Source: Opitutia bacterium ISCC 52 | GTDB lineage: Bacteria; Verrucomicrobiota; Verrucomicrobiia; Opitutales; UBA2995 | Direction of reading: 5' to 3' | DNA: 64,000 nt | Assembly (NCBI GenBank): GCA_014529675.2 | Contig: CP076040.1 | Span: 3,181,894 to 3,245,893 of the forward strand | Part shown: positions 56,332 through 64,000 of the stretch, in pieces | Layout: each line of letters opens with the position of its first letter | How positions within the stretch are numbered: the first letter of the stretch is position 1 | Program-made: the position numbers and the translations under genes | Notes under the pieces: model-generated | Seen by the model: the letters and a program-made list of their open reading frames with translations, nothing else | The model's database searches: none | What the model was told of the DNA's origin: nothing

Positions 56332-57491
56332 CAGCCCGTTATTTCGACTAGTTTCCTTCGTTCACTTCGCATGGGAAGACTTTCCCAACTTCGAAGACAA
56401 TTGATGAGTACGCCCGTAAAGACACACATCACTACTAAATTGGATCCACCGTAACTGATGAAAGGCAGGGACATCCCCTTAGTCGGCAACAACCCGGTCA
56501 CCACCCCCATGTTGATTAGGGCCTGTAGCATGATCATCAAAAGAGACCCCAACACCAGTAGCGCCTGAAACATCGAGGGCGCCCTCCGCATGGATAAAAT
56601 AACCGTGGTGAATATGACCAGGAAAAGCACCACCACCAAACAGGTAACCATGAACCCAAACTCTTCCCCAATAATGGAGAAGATGAAATCGGTGTGGGCC
56701 TCTGGAAGAAAACTGTTTTGAGATCGGCCATTGCCGGCTCCCAATCCACTGAACCCACCATTACCAAAAGCCATTTGCCCTTGGTGGAGCTGATAGGTTG
56801 CGTCGTCTTTATTTCCCTCCACATCGAGGAAGGATAACAAACGGCGAAGACGCACTGGATTCTGAAAAATCAGATATAGGAACAGTGTCCCAGAACTAAT
56901 CACCGTAGGAATCAAATAGGTCAATCTGGCCCCAGCCAAATAGAGTAGCATCAAGCCAACGGCACCATACAAGGCGCAGGTCCCGAAATCGGGCTCCAAA
57001 ATGATGAGAATACAAAACACCCCGATAATCGCCAACGGTATGATGAATCCTCTCATCAAGGTTTTAAGAAAGCGTTGGTTTGCACTCAAGTAATAGGCCA
57101 TGAGGAAAACAAAGGGTATCTTGGCAAATTCTGAGGGTTGAAAACCTATAGACCCAATGGTGATCCAGCGACGACTTCCATTAATCGGTTCAGCAATGGC
57201 GGGGATGAGTACCGCTATTAAAAAGACAATTCCAAGGACTGCCCCAATAGGTATAAGTTTCTTGGGTCGTTCTAGATCGATCATAGAGGCAGCCACACCG
57301 GCTACGACAGCTATGCCGAGCCACATGATTTGCCGCTCAAGGAATCGATAGGAATCTGCATCCAGCGATTGGGTAGCGCTGAAGATAGAGATAAGACCAA
57401 TCAGAACCAGCGTAGAGACGCTGATTACAATGACTAGGCGTTGGTAGAATGAATGACCAGTGTTAGCAGTTTCTTTGGTAGCTTTGCTCAT
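56331..57491 (-). CDS. ftsW: FtsW-type SEDS peptidoglycan glycosyltransferase
   Basis: FtsW polymerises lipid II in the septum together with a class B PBP. The 386-residue product has about ten membrane segments. It carries the SEDS features SEFAKIPFVFLMAYYL, ILEPDFGTCALYG with the catalytic Asp side (LEPD), the large loop between helices 7 and 8 with TYQLHQGQMAFGNGGFSGLG, EAHTDFIFSIIGEEFGF and GLLPTKGMSLPFISYGGSNLV. All are intact. It lies downstream of the LysM lipoprotein gene and upstream of murG. Confidence 0.94.
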   Translation of the reverse strand: MSKATKETANTGHSFYQRLVIVISVSTLVLIGLISIFSATQSLDADSYRFLERQIMWLGIAVVAGVAASMIDLERPKKLIPIGAVLGIVFLIAVLIPAIAEPINGSRRWITIGSIGFQPSEFAKIPFVFLMAYYLSANQRFLKTLMRGFIIPLAIIGVFCILIILEPDFGTCALYGAVGLMLLYLAGARLTYLIPTVISSGTLFLYLIFQNPVRLRRLLSFLDVEGNKDDATYQLHQGQMAFGNGGFSGLGAGNGRSQNSFLPEAHTDFIFSIIGEEFGFMVTCLVVVLFLVIFTTVILSMRRAPSMFQALLVLGSLLMIMLQALINMGVVTGLLPTKGMSLPFISYGGSNLVVMCVFTGVLINCLRSWESLPMRSERRKLVEITG

Positions 57492-57518
57492 TCAGAATGG
57501 TTGGGAGCTATAACAGTA

Positions 57519-58670
57519 TCAATCTTGCGGGACGACCTCCACTTCCGGAATGTCCTCCAAGCTATTGAATACGGAATCATCGAACAAGGTTGGGGTGGAA
57601 ACGGGTCGGGATGCAGGCTGTGAAGATGGAGGAGGTGTCGTTGGGGTAGAGGCCGGTTGAGCAACACCCAAGAAAATTTTCAGTTTTTGGCCGACGCGAA
57701 TCTTGCGTGCATCACTGATGCCATTGTCCTTCATCAGTTGCGAAGTCGTTATGCCATACTTCCGAGCGATAATGCTGGGATTTTCTCCTGCGGCGACCAC
57801 ATGAAAGATTCCATCAAAATCACTGGCGGCCGGCTGAGGTGTTGGCGCCGAATAAGTAGTCGTTGGCGTAACGGTCGGCTGCGGCGTAGAACTCGTCGCA
57901 GTTGAAGAACGACTATTCACTGGAATTGTCAGACTCTGATTGAGTTGGATCACATCAGACCGGAGACCATTCGCAGATTTGATAGCGCTCACAGTCGTAT
58001 TAAAATTTCTGGCAATTTTAGAGAGCGAATCTCCTTTCACGACCGTGTAGCTTTCGGAAGTAGTAGTGGGCGCAGCCGAATAGGTAGGCGCTGCAACAGA
58101 GGTAGCTCCACCGGTATCGGAAGGAATCACCAAAGACTGCCCCGCATTGATCGTGGAGTTTTGGATGAGTCCATTCGCCTGAAGCAGGTCGTTGAGAGAA
58201 ACACCAAAGTCGCGAGAGATCTTCCAGAGACTATCTCCTTTGGCCACGACATACTCAATCGCAGGGGAAGTCACTGTGGGATCGACCAACGGAGTCAGTA
58301 TTTCCTCATTAAGCATTGGATTAATTTCAGGCGTAGCTTGATTAGCATACCCACTGTCGCTGGGACGGCGCGGTGCAGAACGCTCACCTCCACGATTGGG
58401 GCTGGGAACGTTATAGGCCTCTGAACCGGTGTTAAAGGCTGGATCGAGCGGGGTGCTTTGCTCAGGTGTATTGACCTCGGTCACCACTAGGTTGTCGTCC
58501 TCAACTGGGCGATTCGGTTGCGCATAGCTGTCGTAAATGGAGCCTCCGGTGGAACTCGGGCTGGTATCGCCTGCTGATGGTCCGCTGCTTGAACAGGCGG
58601 ATAATAAATACAATCCGGCGATGACAACGACGTGAAACGCGAGAACGGAGATAAATACGTGGGCTTTCAT
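57519..58670 (-). CDS. lipoprotein with three LysM domains
   Basis: LysM modules bind the GlcNAc-MurNAc backbone of peptidoglycan. The 383-residue product has a lipoprotein signal with lipobox LLSAC (Cys26), a Ser/Thr/Pro-rich linker (27-135), and LysM domains at about 139-184 (EYVVAKGDSLWKISRDFGVS), 207-251 (YTVVKGDSLSKIARNFN) and 288-334 (FHVVAAGENPSIIARKYG), separated by Thr/Pro/Ala-rich linkers. No peptidase or amidase domain follows. It sits inside the dcw operon between murD and ftsW, where no LysM protein belongs in the standard order, so a role in septal wall binding is likely but unproven. Confidence 0.9.
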   Translation of the reverse strand: MKAHVFISVLAFHVVVIAGLYLLSACSSSGPSAGDTSPSSTGGSIYDSYAQPNRPVEDDNLVVTEVNTPEQSTPLDPAFNTGSEAYNVPSPNRGGERSAPRRPSDSGYANQATPEINPMLNEEILTPLVDPTVTSPAIEYVVAKGDSLWKISRDFGVSLNDLLQANGLIQNSTINAGQSLVIPSDTGGATSVAAPTYSAAPTTTSESYTVVKGDSLSKIARNFNTTVSAIKSANGLRSDVIQLNQSLTIPVNSRSSTATSSTPQPTVTPTTTYSAPTPQPAASDFDGIFHVVAAGENPSIIARKYGITTSQLMKDNGISDARKIRVGQKLKIFLGVAQPASTPTTPPPSSQPASRPVSTPTLFDDSVFNSLEDIPEVEVVPQD

Positions 58671-58678
58671 AGTAAATA

Positions 58679-59959
58679 TTAGAGGGTTAATTGTAAGTTG
58701 ACCTTAAGCTCGGACACCACTTTCTCAAAACATTTCCCTCTTTCTTTGTAATGTCGAAAAGGTTTTTGGCTGGCGAATCCCGGACTGAACAGAACGACGC
58801 CTCCCGATGAAGCTTCACCGTAAGCTCCTTTGATCGAATTCTCTAAAGATTCGAAGGTGTCGCACGGGACTCCAAGGCCCTTAAAAACCTTGGCGACTTC
58901 CTCTGCAGTTTCACCTGAGAGAAAGGCTTTTTTAATGCGGTGACCGATTCGTTGGGCGAAAGCATCGATGCGGCCCCCTTTATGCCGACCTCCTCCGATC
59001 CAATAAACAGGTTGATGAAAGTGTTTTAATGCGGCTTCAGCCGATGAAAAATTGGTTGCCTTTGAGTCGTTCCAAAATTCGATGCCATTAATCTCAGAGA
59101 CCGGGGCCAGGCGGTGTGGGCTTTGACGGAACGATCGAACCGAATCGTGCAACATCTCAGGATCGTATCCCCAAGCTCGAAAGAGAACAGCCGCTAACTG
59201 GAAATTTTCGCGCTGAGGTTTAAGATTAAAAATGGAATGCTTTGGAACTCGAATATAGGGACTATCGACCACGTAAGTATCACGAGGTAGGGAATGTCCA
59301 AAATCGCAGTAAGCAGACAGCACTTCCTTGCCCATGTAGACCGACTTGGCCTTGGCAACATTCAGAAGCTTCGCCTTGGCCAGGAAGTAACTTTCCATAT
59401 CCCCATAGCGATCCAAGTGATCTTCAGAAAAATTCGACCAGACAACCGAATCAGCTCGAAAGCGTTTCATAAGCTCCGCCTGAAAAGAACTGACTTCAAC
59501 GACGGCCCAAGCATCGGGATCGTTTGTCTTAGTGAGTAACTTCGCAAATGGATACCCAGTATTCCCTACCGCAAAAGCATTATGGCCTGCGTAATTCAGG
59601 GAATGCGTAATAAACTCAACCAGAGTTGTTTTTCCATTGGTTCCGGTGATAGCGAGCACCCGACCGTGCCAAAGCATAGAGGCGAGGTCTAACTCTCCCA
59701 TAATTTCACAACCGGCAGCTTCGGCAGCTACCAACCATGGATGCTCCAACTCAAAGCCTGGACTCACAATCACAAGGTGATGTTTAGAAGCTTGAGTTTT
59801 TGTAAATGAATCAGGGAAGTCGGAATTCTGCTCATCGAATACAACACTGGAACCACCCAGATGATCCACTAAATCAACCACAGCTTTGCCACTCACTCCG
59901 GCGCCGAGAATGGCAACGGGCTTCTTCAGCCAAGCTTGGATGTCTTTAGAAATCTCCAT
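58679..59959 (-). CDS. murD: UDP-N-acetylmuramoyl-L-alanine:D-glutamate ligase
   Basis: MurD adds D-Glu to the nucleotide precursor. The 426-residue product shows VAILGAGVSGKAVVDLV (N-terminal Rossmann domain), AITGTNGKTTLVEFI (P-loop), VVEVSSFQAELM, NFSEDHLDRYGDMESY and EFWNDSKATNFSSAEAAL, the family block for the substrate and metal. The C-terminal domain has YWIGGGRHKGGRIDAF and VVLFSPGFASQKPFRHYKERG. All are standard. It is followed after eight bases by the LysM gene and overlaps nothing upstream; six bases separate it from mraY. Confidence 0.95.
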   Translation of the reverse strand: MEISKDIQAWLKKPVAILGAGVSGKAVVDLVDHLGGSSVVFDEQNSDFPDSFTKTQASKHHLVIVSPGFELEHPWLVAAEAAGCEIMGELDLASMLWHGRVLAITGTNGKTTLVEFITHSLNYAGHNAFAVGNTGYPFAKLLTKTNDPDAWAVVEVSSFQAELMKRFRADSVVWSNFSEDHLDRYGDMESYFLAKAKLLNVAKAKSVYMGKEVLSAYCDFGHSLPRDTYVVDSPYIRVPKHSIFNLKPQRENFQLAAVLFRAWGYDPEMLHDSVRSFRQSPHRLAPVSEINGIEFWNDSKATNFSSAEAALKHFHQPVYWIGGGRHKGGRIDAFAQRIGHRIKKAFLSGETAEEVAKVFKGLGVPCDTFESLENSIKGAYGEASSGGVVLFSPGFASQKPFRHYKERGKCFEKVVSELKVNLQLTL

Positions 59960-59965
59960 GGTAAT

Positions 59966-61066
59966 TTAGCGCAATTTCAGCGTCCCTAGGCCTGCAAGAG
60001 CAAATGCAAGTGAAAGTATCCAGAAACGTATTACGACTTTGGACTCAGGCCAACCTTTTAATTCAAAATGATGATGAATAGGTGCCATTTTAAAAACACG
60101 TTTTTTCCGGGTTTTGTAAGAGAATACCTGAATGATCACCGATAGGGCCTCCATCACGAAAATTCCCCCAACAATAACCAAGGTAAGTGGCTGGTGAACC
60201 ATGAATGCAATGACTCCAATCAAACCACCCAAGGCTAAGGATCCCGTATCTCCCATAAAGACTTCTGCAGGATGTGAGTTGTACCACAAAAATGCCAATC
60301 CTGATCCTACCAGGCACCCACAGATAATACTTAACTCCCCTACTCCAGGCACGTAACTAATAAATAAATAATCAGCAATTATCAGATTACCTGTGGAATA
60401 AGCCATAATGGCATAAACCAATGCCACTGAGATAGTGCACCCAATCGCCAAACCATCAATTCCATCGGTTAGATTGATAGCATTGGACGATCCAACTAAT
60501 ATGAAAAAGAGGAAGACAAAAAGGAACGGAAGGGGTAAGGCCAGGACCAGTGGGTCTTTAAAGAACGGAACCCACAATTCTTTTACCTTAGTCGCACTGT
60601 CAGGGTGAATAAGCAGCATGCTCAAAGCAGCTACCGTAATGAGCGTCTGCCAGATAATTTTCTGCTTCTTACTAAGACCCGCACTATTCTTTTTCGTTAC
60701 CTTTGCATGGTCATCTAGAAAGCCTAACACGGTAAGCCCGGTATACACGACCAAAGCAGTCAGAACATACACATTGGGCTCAGCCCAAAGGAAGGTACTA
60801 AAAGTCACCGAAAGGTAGATCATCAATCCACCCATGGTTGGAGTGCCTTTTTTACCTGCATGCAATTCTGCAAGATTTCCCACTTCTGATTTATCACGAA
60901 GCGATTGATGCAACTTAAACCGTCCCAAGTGCTCAAACAGCGGACCAGCAATAATGAATCCCAACACCAACGCGGTGGCAGAACCGAAAAGCGCACGGAA
61001 TGTAATATAGCGAAACAACCGTAGCGGGCCCCAGTATTGCTCAAAATCTGCCAGATAGCTTAACAT
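59966..61066 (-). CDS. mraY: phospho-MurNAc-pentapeptide transferase
   Basis: MraY transfers phospho-MurNAc-pentapeptide to undecaprenyl phosphate to make lipid I. The 366-residue product has about ten membrane segments. The aspartate-rich FLDDHAKV, NAINLTDGIDGLAIG, FMGDTGSLALGG and MAPIHHHFELKGWPESKVVIRFW motifs, which bind Mg and the uridine substrate, are complete. GKKGTPTMGGLM stands near the N-terminus. Its 5' end overlaps the murF stop by seven bases. Confidence 0.96.
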   Translation of the reverse strand: MLSYLADFEQYWGPLRLFRYITFRALFGSATALVLGFIIAGPLFEHLGRFKLHQSLRDKSEVGNLAELHAGKKGTPTMGGLMIYLSVTFSTFLWAEPNVYVLTALVVYTGLTVLGFLDDHAKVTKKNSAGLSKKQKIIWQTLITVAALSMLLIHPDSATKVKELWVPFFKDPLVLALPLPFLFVFLFFILVGSSNAINLTDGIDGLAIGCTISVALVYAIMAYSTGNLIIADYLFISYVPGVGELSIICGCLVGSGLAFLWYNSHPAEVFMGDTGSLALGGLIGVIAFMVHQPLTLVIVGGIFVMEALSVIIQVFSYKTRKKRVFKMAPIHHHFELKGWPESKVVIRFWILSLAFALAGLGTLKLR

Positions 61067-62454
61067 GTCGATTCAACAGGCCGGAAAATTTCCTTCAGTT
61101 TATGATAGATGGTTTCCAAAGCATAGCTGCGACTCCCTTTTAAGAAAACAGCTCCTTCAAGGTGACGGAGCTCCTTAACGACTTCCGCCGGATCTTTAAA
61201 TACTTTCACATGCTCTTCGTCTCGACCAGCGGCACGGAATCCAGAAAGGAATCCATCCACCTCATCCCCCGTCAGATAAAGACGGTCAACAGAACGAAGT
61301 TTAAAGGACCGTCCAAGCTCTCGATGATATTCCTCCGTGTACTCACCCAGTTCCTTCATCCCACCAATCACATAATAACGCGGCGTCTCCTCAGGCGTGG
61401 TGGAATTAAAGAACTCAATGGAATCACGCATGCTCGCCGGATTGGCGTTGTAGCAATCGATAAAGAAATCCAATTCACCCAATTGGTCCCGCTCACATCT
61501 CATGTCAGTCGGCTGCCAATTTTCCAAATGGTTTTGCAGGGTATATGTGTCCAGACCGAGTTCTAAAGCCAGTGCGAGGGAAAGTACAATATTGCGAGCC
61601 ATGCCATCACTCGTCCGACCTACTGTGAAGCTCAGTACCGCTCCACCCTTGGGACGCAATACGATGTCTGTTTTGTCCAACTGCTGGTCCAGGCTGAAAT
61701 CGATGAAAGTGGAAGCCTTCGGATATTCTCTTCCCGGTTCAGGTTTTCCAACGATTAGGCAGGGTGTAGTTATGGATGCAAAAGCAGGAAACCTGAAACA
61801 TTGAACCGGAAGCACAGATAGCTTTTTGGTTGCCTTTACTAATTCTGCTTTCTCTTCGGCCACACCTTGCAGCGAATGAACCCCTTCAAGATGAACCGGC
61901 GCGACCGTGGTAATAATCGAATAATCCGGCTGGAGAATACGCGACAGGGATGCAATCTCACCGGTTGCATTCATTCCCACCTCCACAACGGCCTGCTTGT
62001 AGTTCGGGCGCAGACGAAGTAAGGTCAAAGGAACTCCCAAGTGGTTATTGAAATTGGCAAAGGTCTTTAGGGTATCTTCACCGAGCAGCAAGGCCAACAT
62101 CTCCTTGGTCGACGTCTTACCACAACTACCCGTAATACCTATAGCCGTTCCGGAAAATTCGATACGCTGTTGGATCGCCAAATCCTGTAATGCCTTCTCA
62201 ACATCGGCAACAATGAGTTGAGGCAGATCGATATGCGCTTGGGCCTTCGAAACAAGCGCTGCTGACGCACCCCTTTCTTTGGCTTGTTCCACAAAATCGT
62301 GACCGTCTCGAGCGTCTGATGTGATAGCCACAAACATCTGACCCGACTGGAGTTTCCGCGTATCGATCATGAGATCATCCACCGATTCTGGCGGAGTACC
62401 TAGCCAATGACCTCCCGTCCAATCTGAAAAATGCTGCGTACTCAGGGGCGTCAC
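61060..62454 (-). CDS. murF: UDP-MurNAc-tripeptide:D-Ala-D-Ala ligase
   Basis: MurF adds the D-Ala-D-Ala dipeptide and finishes the cytoplasmic pentapeptide. The 464-residue product has an N-terminal UDP-binding domain (DDLMIDTRKLQSGQMFVAI), AIGITGSCGKTSTKEML as the P-loop (family GSNGKTT variant), VVEVGMNATGEIASLSRI, DCYNANPASMRDSIEFF and the C-terminal GGMKELGEYTEEYHRELG. The P-loop residues Cys and Ser in GSCGKTST are unusual but keep the key Gly-Lys-Thr. It overlaps the murE stop by four bases. Confidence 0.94.
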   Translation of the reverse strand: MTPLSTQHFSDWTGGHWLGTPPESVDDLMIDTRKLQSGQMFVAITSDARDGHDFVEQAKERGASAALVSKAQAHIDLPQLIVADVEKALQDLAIQQRIEFSGTAIGITGSCGKTSTKEMLALLLGEDTLKTFANFNNHLGVPLTLLRLRPNYKQAVVEVGMNATGEIASLSRILQPDYSIITTVAPVHLEGVHSLQGVAEEKAELVKATKKLSVLPVQCFRFPAFASITTPCLIVGKPEPGREYPKASTFIDFSLDQQLDKTDIVLRPKGGAVLSFTVGRTSDGMARNIVLSLALALELGLDTYTLQNHLENWQPTDMRCERDQLGELDFFIDCYNANPASMRDSIEFFNSTTPEETPRYYVIGGMKELGEYTEEYHRELGRSFKLRSVDRLYLTGDEVDGFLSGFRAAGRDEEHVKVFKDPAEVVKELRHLEGAVFLKGSRSYALETIYHKLKEIFRPVESTC

Positions 62455-63950
62455 TTTTTTCTGCCCTTAACCAGTTGTTTCATTTCAAGCAAATCGCGTG
62501 CAACCACCCGATCATCGAACGGTACAATTCGATCTTTAAATTCCTGCATGGTCTCATGCCCTTTTCCTGCAATGAGCACGGTATCGCCGGGTTCAGCCAT
62601 GTCCAAAGCTCGACTAATGGCCGAACGACGATCTGCAATATACTCTACTTCGTCCGGTTTGGTGACCCCTTCTCGCATGTCGGACAAAATAGACTCCACG
62701 GATTCACCACGTGGATTATCAGAAGTTGCACACACAAAATCTGCGTGCTTTTGCGCCACTTCCATCATAGATTTCCGCTTGTCCCGGTCACGATTACCAC
62801 CGCAACCAAAGGTTACGATCAGCCTACCTCGCGTAATTTCACGAAGCATGCCCAATGCTTTGTCTAAAGCATCATCGGTGTGAGCATAGTCGACGAACAC
62901 ATCAAATCCTTCGGCACCTTCGATACGTTCCATTCGCCCCGGCACTCCGGCAAATTTTTTCAACGCAGGAAACACACTGTGCAAGTCCAAGCCAACTCCC
63001 TGGCAAACTGCCAATGCGGCCAGAATGTTACTTAAGTTATAATGACCAGCTAGTGGCGTTGAAAGGCTCTTGCTCTCCCCATTCCAATGAAGCGTGAACA
63101 TCGATCCTTCGTGATAACAGGTGTATTCCCCTAAGTAGATATCTGCATCCGAATTATTAAGCGAAAAGGTAATCACCTTCGTATCTTCGGGAAGATCAGT
63201 AACCAGTCGTCTGCCAAACTCATCGTCGAGGTTTACAACAGATACCTTCGGGATCTTTCCTACTTCGCCTGTAAAAAGCCGACGCTTGACCTGAAAGTAG
63301 GTCTCAAAATCCTTGTGATAGTCGAGGTGATCACGAGTTAGATTGAGAAAAACGGCGACGTCGAATTCAGCCCCAAAAATACGTTGTTGATCGATGCCAT
63401 GACTACTCACTTCCATCACACCTCGTTGACATCCCCCGTCAGCTATTTGCTTAAGCAAAGCAAACGTATCAATCGCTTCAGGTGTTGTTTTGAAGGAAGG
63501 GATGGTGCGCTCTCCAAGATCATATTGGACCGTACCGATCAATCCTGTCTTTTGGGTCTTGGAGGCGCTATTCAATAAACTCTGCACCAAATACGAAACC
63601 GTGGTCTTTCCATTCGTTCCAGTTATCCCAATCAGGTCCAATTTTTTATCGGGAGTGCCATAAAAGTGACGCGCAACGCGCGCAACTACTTCGCGTATAT
63701 TGTCAACCTGAATGGTTGTCGTCTGAGGATAAAGGCGATCACTTTCTGAAACAACAGCTACAGCCCCACGATCGATAGCTTCCTCTACGAAATAGGTTCC
63801 GCTGGTACGCAGACCTGGGATGGCAAAAAAAACAGCTCCAGGTATAACGCGACGGCTATCAGTCACCAGAGCCGATACAGGTCGATTCAAGTTTCCAACA
63901 TGCTTTACGCGCAGTGATTCTGGAAAGAGTTTCTGGAGGGTTGGTTGCAT
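62451..63950 (-). CDS. murE: UDP-MurNAc-L-Ala-D-Glu:meso-diaminopimelate ligase
   Basis: MurE adds the third residue of the stem peptide. The 499-residue product has VSALVTDSRRVIPGAVFFA, GITGTNGKTTVSYLVQSLL (P-loop), TTPEAIDT, MEVSSHGIDQQR, FLNLTRDHLDYHKDFETYF and VTFGCGGNRDRDKR. The discriminating motif is TSDNPRGE (about 411-414 for DNPR), which marks meso-diaminopimelate rather than lysine use, so the wall is of the Gram-negative A1gamma type. It is the first full gene of the dcw run in this window. Confidence 0.95.
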   Translation of the reverse strand: MQPTLQKLFPESLRVKHVGNLNRPVSALVTDSRRVIPGAVFFAIPGLRTSGTYFVEEAIDRGAVAVVSESDRLYPQTTTIQVDNIREVVARVARHFYGTPDKKLDLIGITGTNGKTTVSYLVQSLLNSASKTQKTGLIGTVQYDLGERTIPSFKTTPEAIDTFALLKQIADGGCQRGVMEVSSHGIDQQRIFGAEFDVAVFLNLTRDHLDYHKDFETYFQVKRRLFTGEVGKIPKVSVVNLDDEFGRRLVTDLPEDTKVITFSLNNSDADIYLGEYTCYHEGSMFTLHWNGESKSLSTPLAGHYNLSNILAALAVCQGVGLDLHSVFPALKKFAGVPGRMERIEGAEGFDVFVDYAHTDDALDKALGMLREITRGRLIVTFGCGGNRDRDKRKSMMEVAQKHADFVCATSDNPRGESVESILSDMREGVTKPDEVEYIADRRSAISRALDMAEPGDTVLIAGKGHETMQEFKDRIVPFDDRVVARDLLEMKQLVKGRKK

Positions 63951-64000
63951 TCGCTTTGGTTGAGACTGGGATCCGTGCTCGGCTGTTCCCCAGCGTCTGT
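63905..64000 (-). CDS. possible C-terminal end of the gene upstream of murE (ftsI expected)
   Basis: On the minus strand a frame different from murE is open from the window edge to a TAA at 63905-63907, overlapping the murE start by 46 bases. The 31 residues are hydrophilic and carry no motif. In the standard dcw order the gene here would be ftsI. This is position-based only. Confidence 0.25.
   Translation of the reverse strand, partial: TDAGEQPSTDPSLNQSECNQPSRNSFQNHCA

Noticed and set aside
1-64000. CRISPR arrays, prophage genes, integrases, tRNA or rRNA genes.
   Set aside because: Direct-repeat/spacer patterns, phage structural genes and tRNA or rRNA motifs were looked for by eye and none was found; the only mobile-element gene seen is the dead RAYT.

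Overview
The window reads as a chromosomal segment of a member of the Verrucomicrobiota, most likely class Opitutae (Puniceicoccales-like). Pointers are a MurC-MurB fusion inside the division cell wall (dcw) cluster, a divergent FtsZ, a meso-diaminopimelate-type MurE, a TonB receptor whose mature N-terminus carries the NPFQVDVS motif common in Opitutae, several formylglycine sulfatases, and abundant REP-like palindromes with a decayed REP-associated tyrosine transposase. This placement is inferred from protein families only; no rRNA or tRNA gene was seen.

Layout. About 0-8.3 kb: a broken SulP permease, maf, nadE, hemL, a Cho/UvrC-N-like GIY-YIG nuclease, an ABA4-like membrane protein set among pyrimidine-rich repeats, and lexA with a good operator in its promoter spacer. 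About 8.3-32 kb is an accessory region for catabolism of sulfated or organic-ester substrates: a PhoD-like secreted phosphatase, a Tat-exported Gfo/Idh/MocA oxidoreductase, five sulfatases, a sulfotransferase relic, a LacI regulator next to a TonB receptor (the same operator-like palindrome lies before both genes), two esterase/cytochrome-type relics and a peroxiredoxin. Seven genes between 0 and 30 kb are broken by nonsense codons, frameshifts or deletion, while the long housekeeping blocks are intact, so this looks like real decay rather than sequencing noise.

About 32-41.5 kb: a Zn-ribbon-like protein, an AmpG-like MFS permease, a sugar isomerase-like protein, a TlpA-like lipoprotein, then pyrR-pyrB-pyrC, obgE, an AlkD-like DNA glycosylase and a secreted esterase. 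About 41.5-49.3 kb: pstS-pstC-pstA-pstB-phoU behind a candidate Pho box, with very large PstC and PstA, and a convergent PiT-like transporter.

About 49.4-64 kb, on the minus strand: one tightly overlapping dcw operon read murE-murF-mraY-murD-(LysM lipoprotein)-ftsW-murG-murC/murB-ftsQ-ftsA-ftsZ. It makes the cytoplasmic and lipid-linked peptidoglycan precursors and the division ring. Its FtsZ lacks the usual second catalytic aspartate of the T7 loop. Nothing in the window is clearly a wholly new system; the most checkable novelties are the paired LacI operators, the FtsZ substitutions, the SOS box, the Pst architecture and the several short-repeat families.
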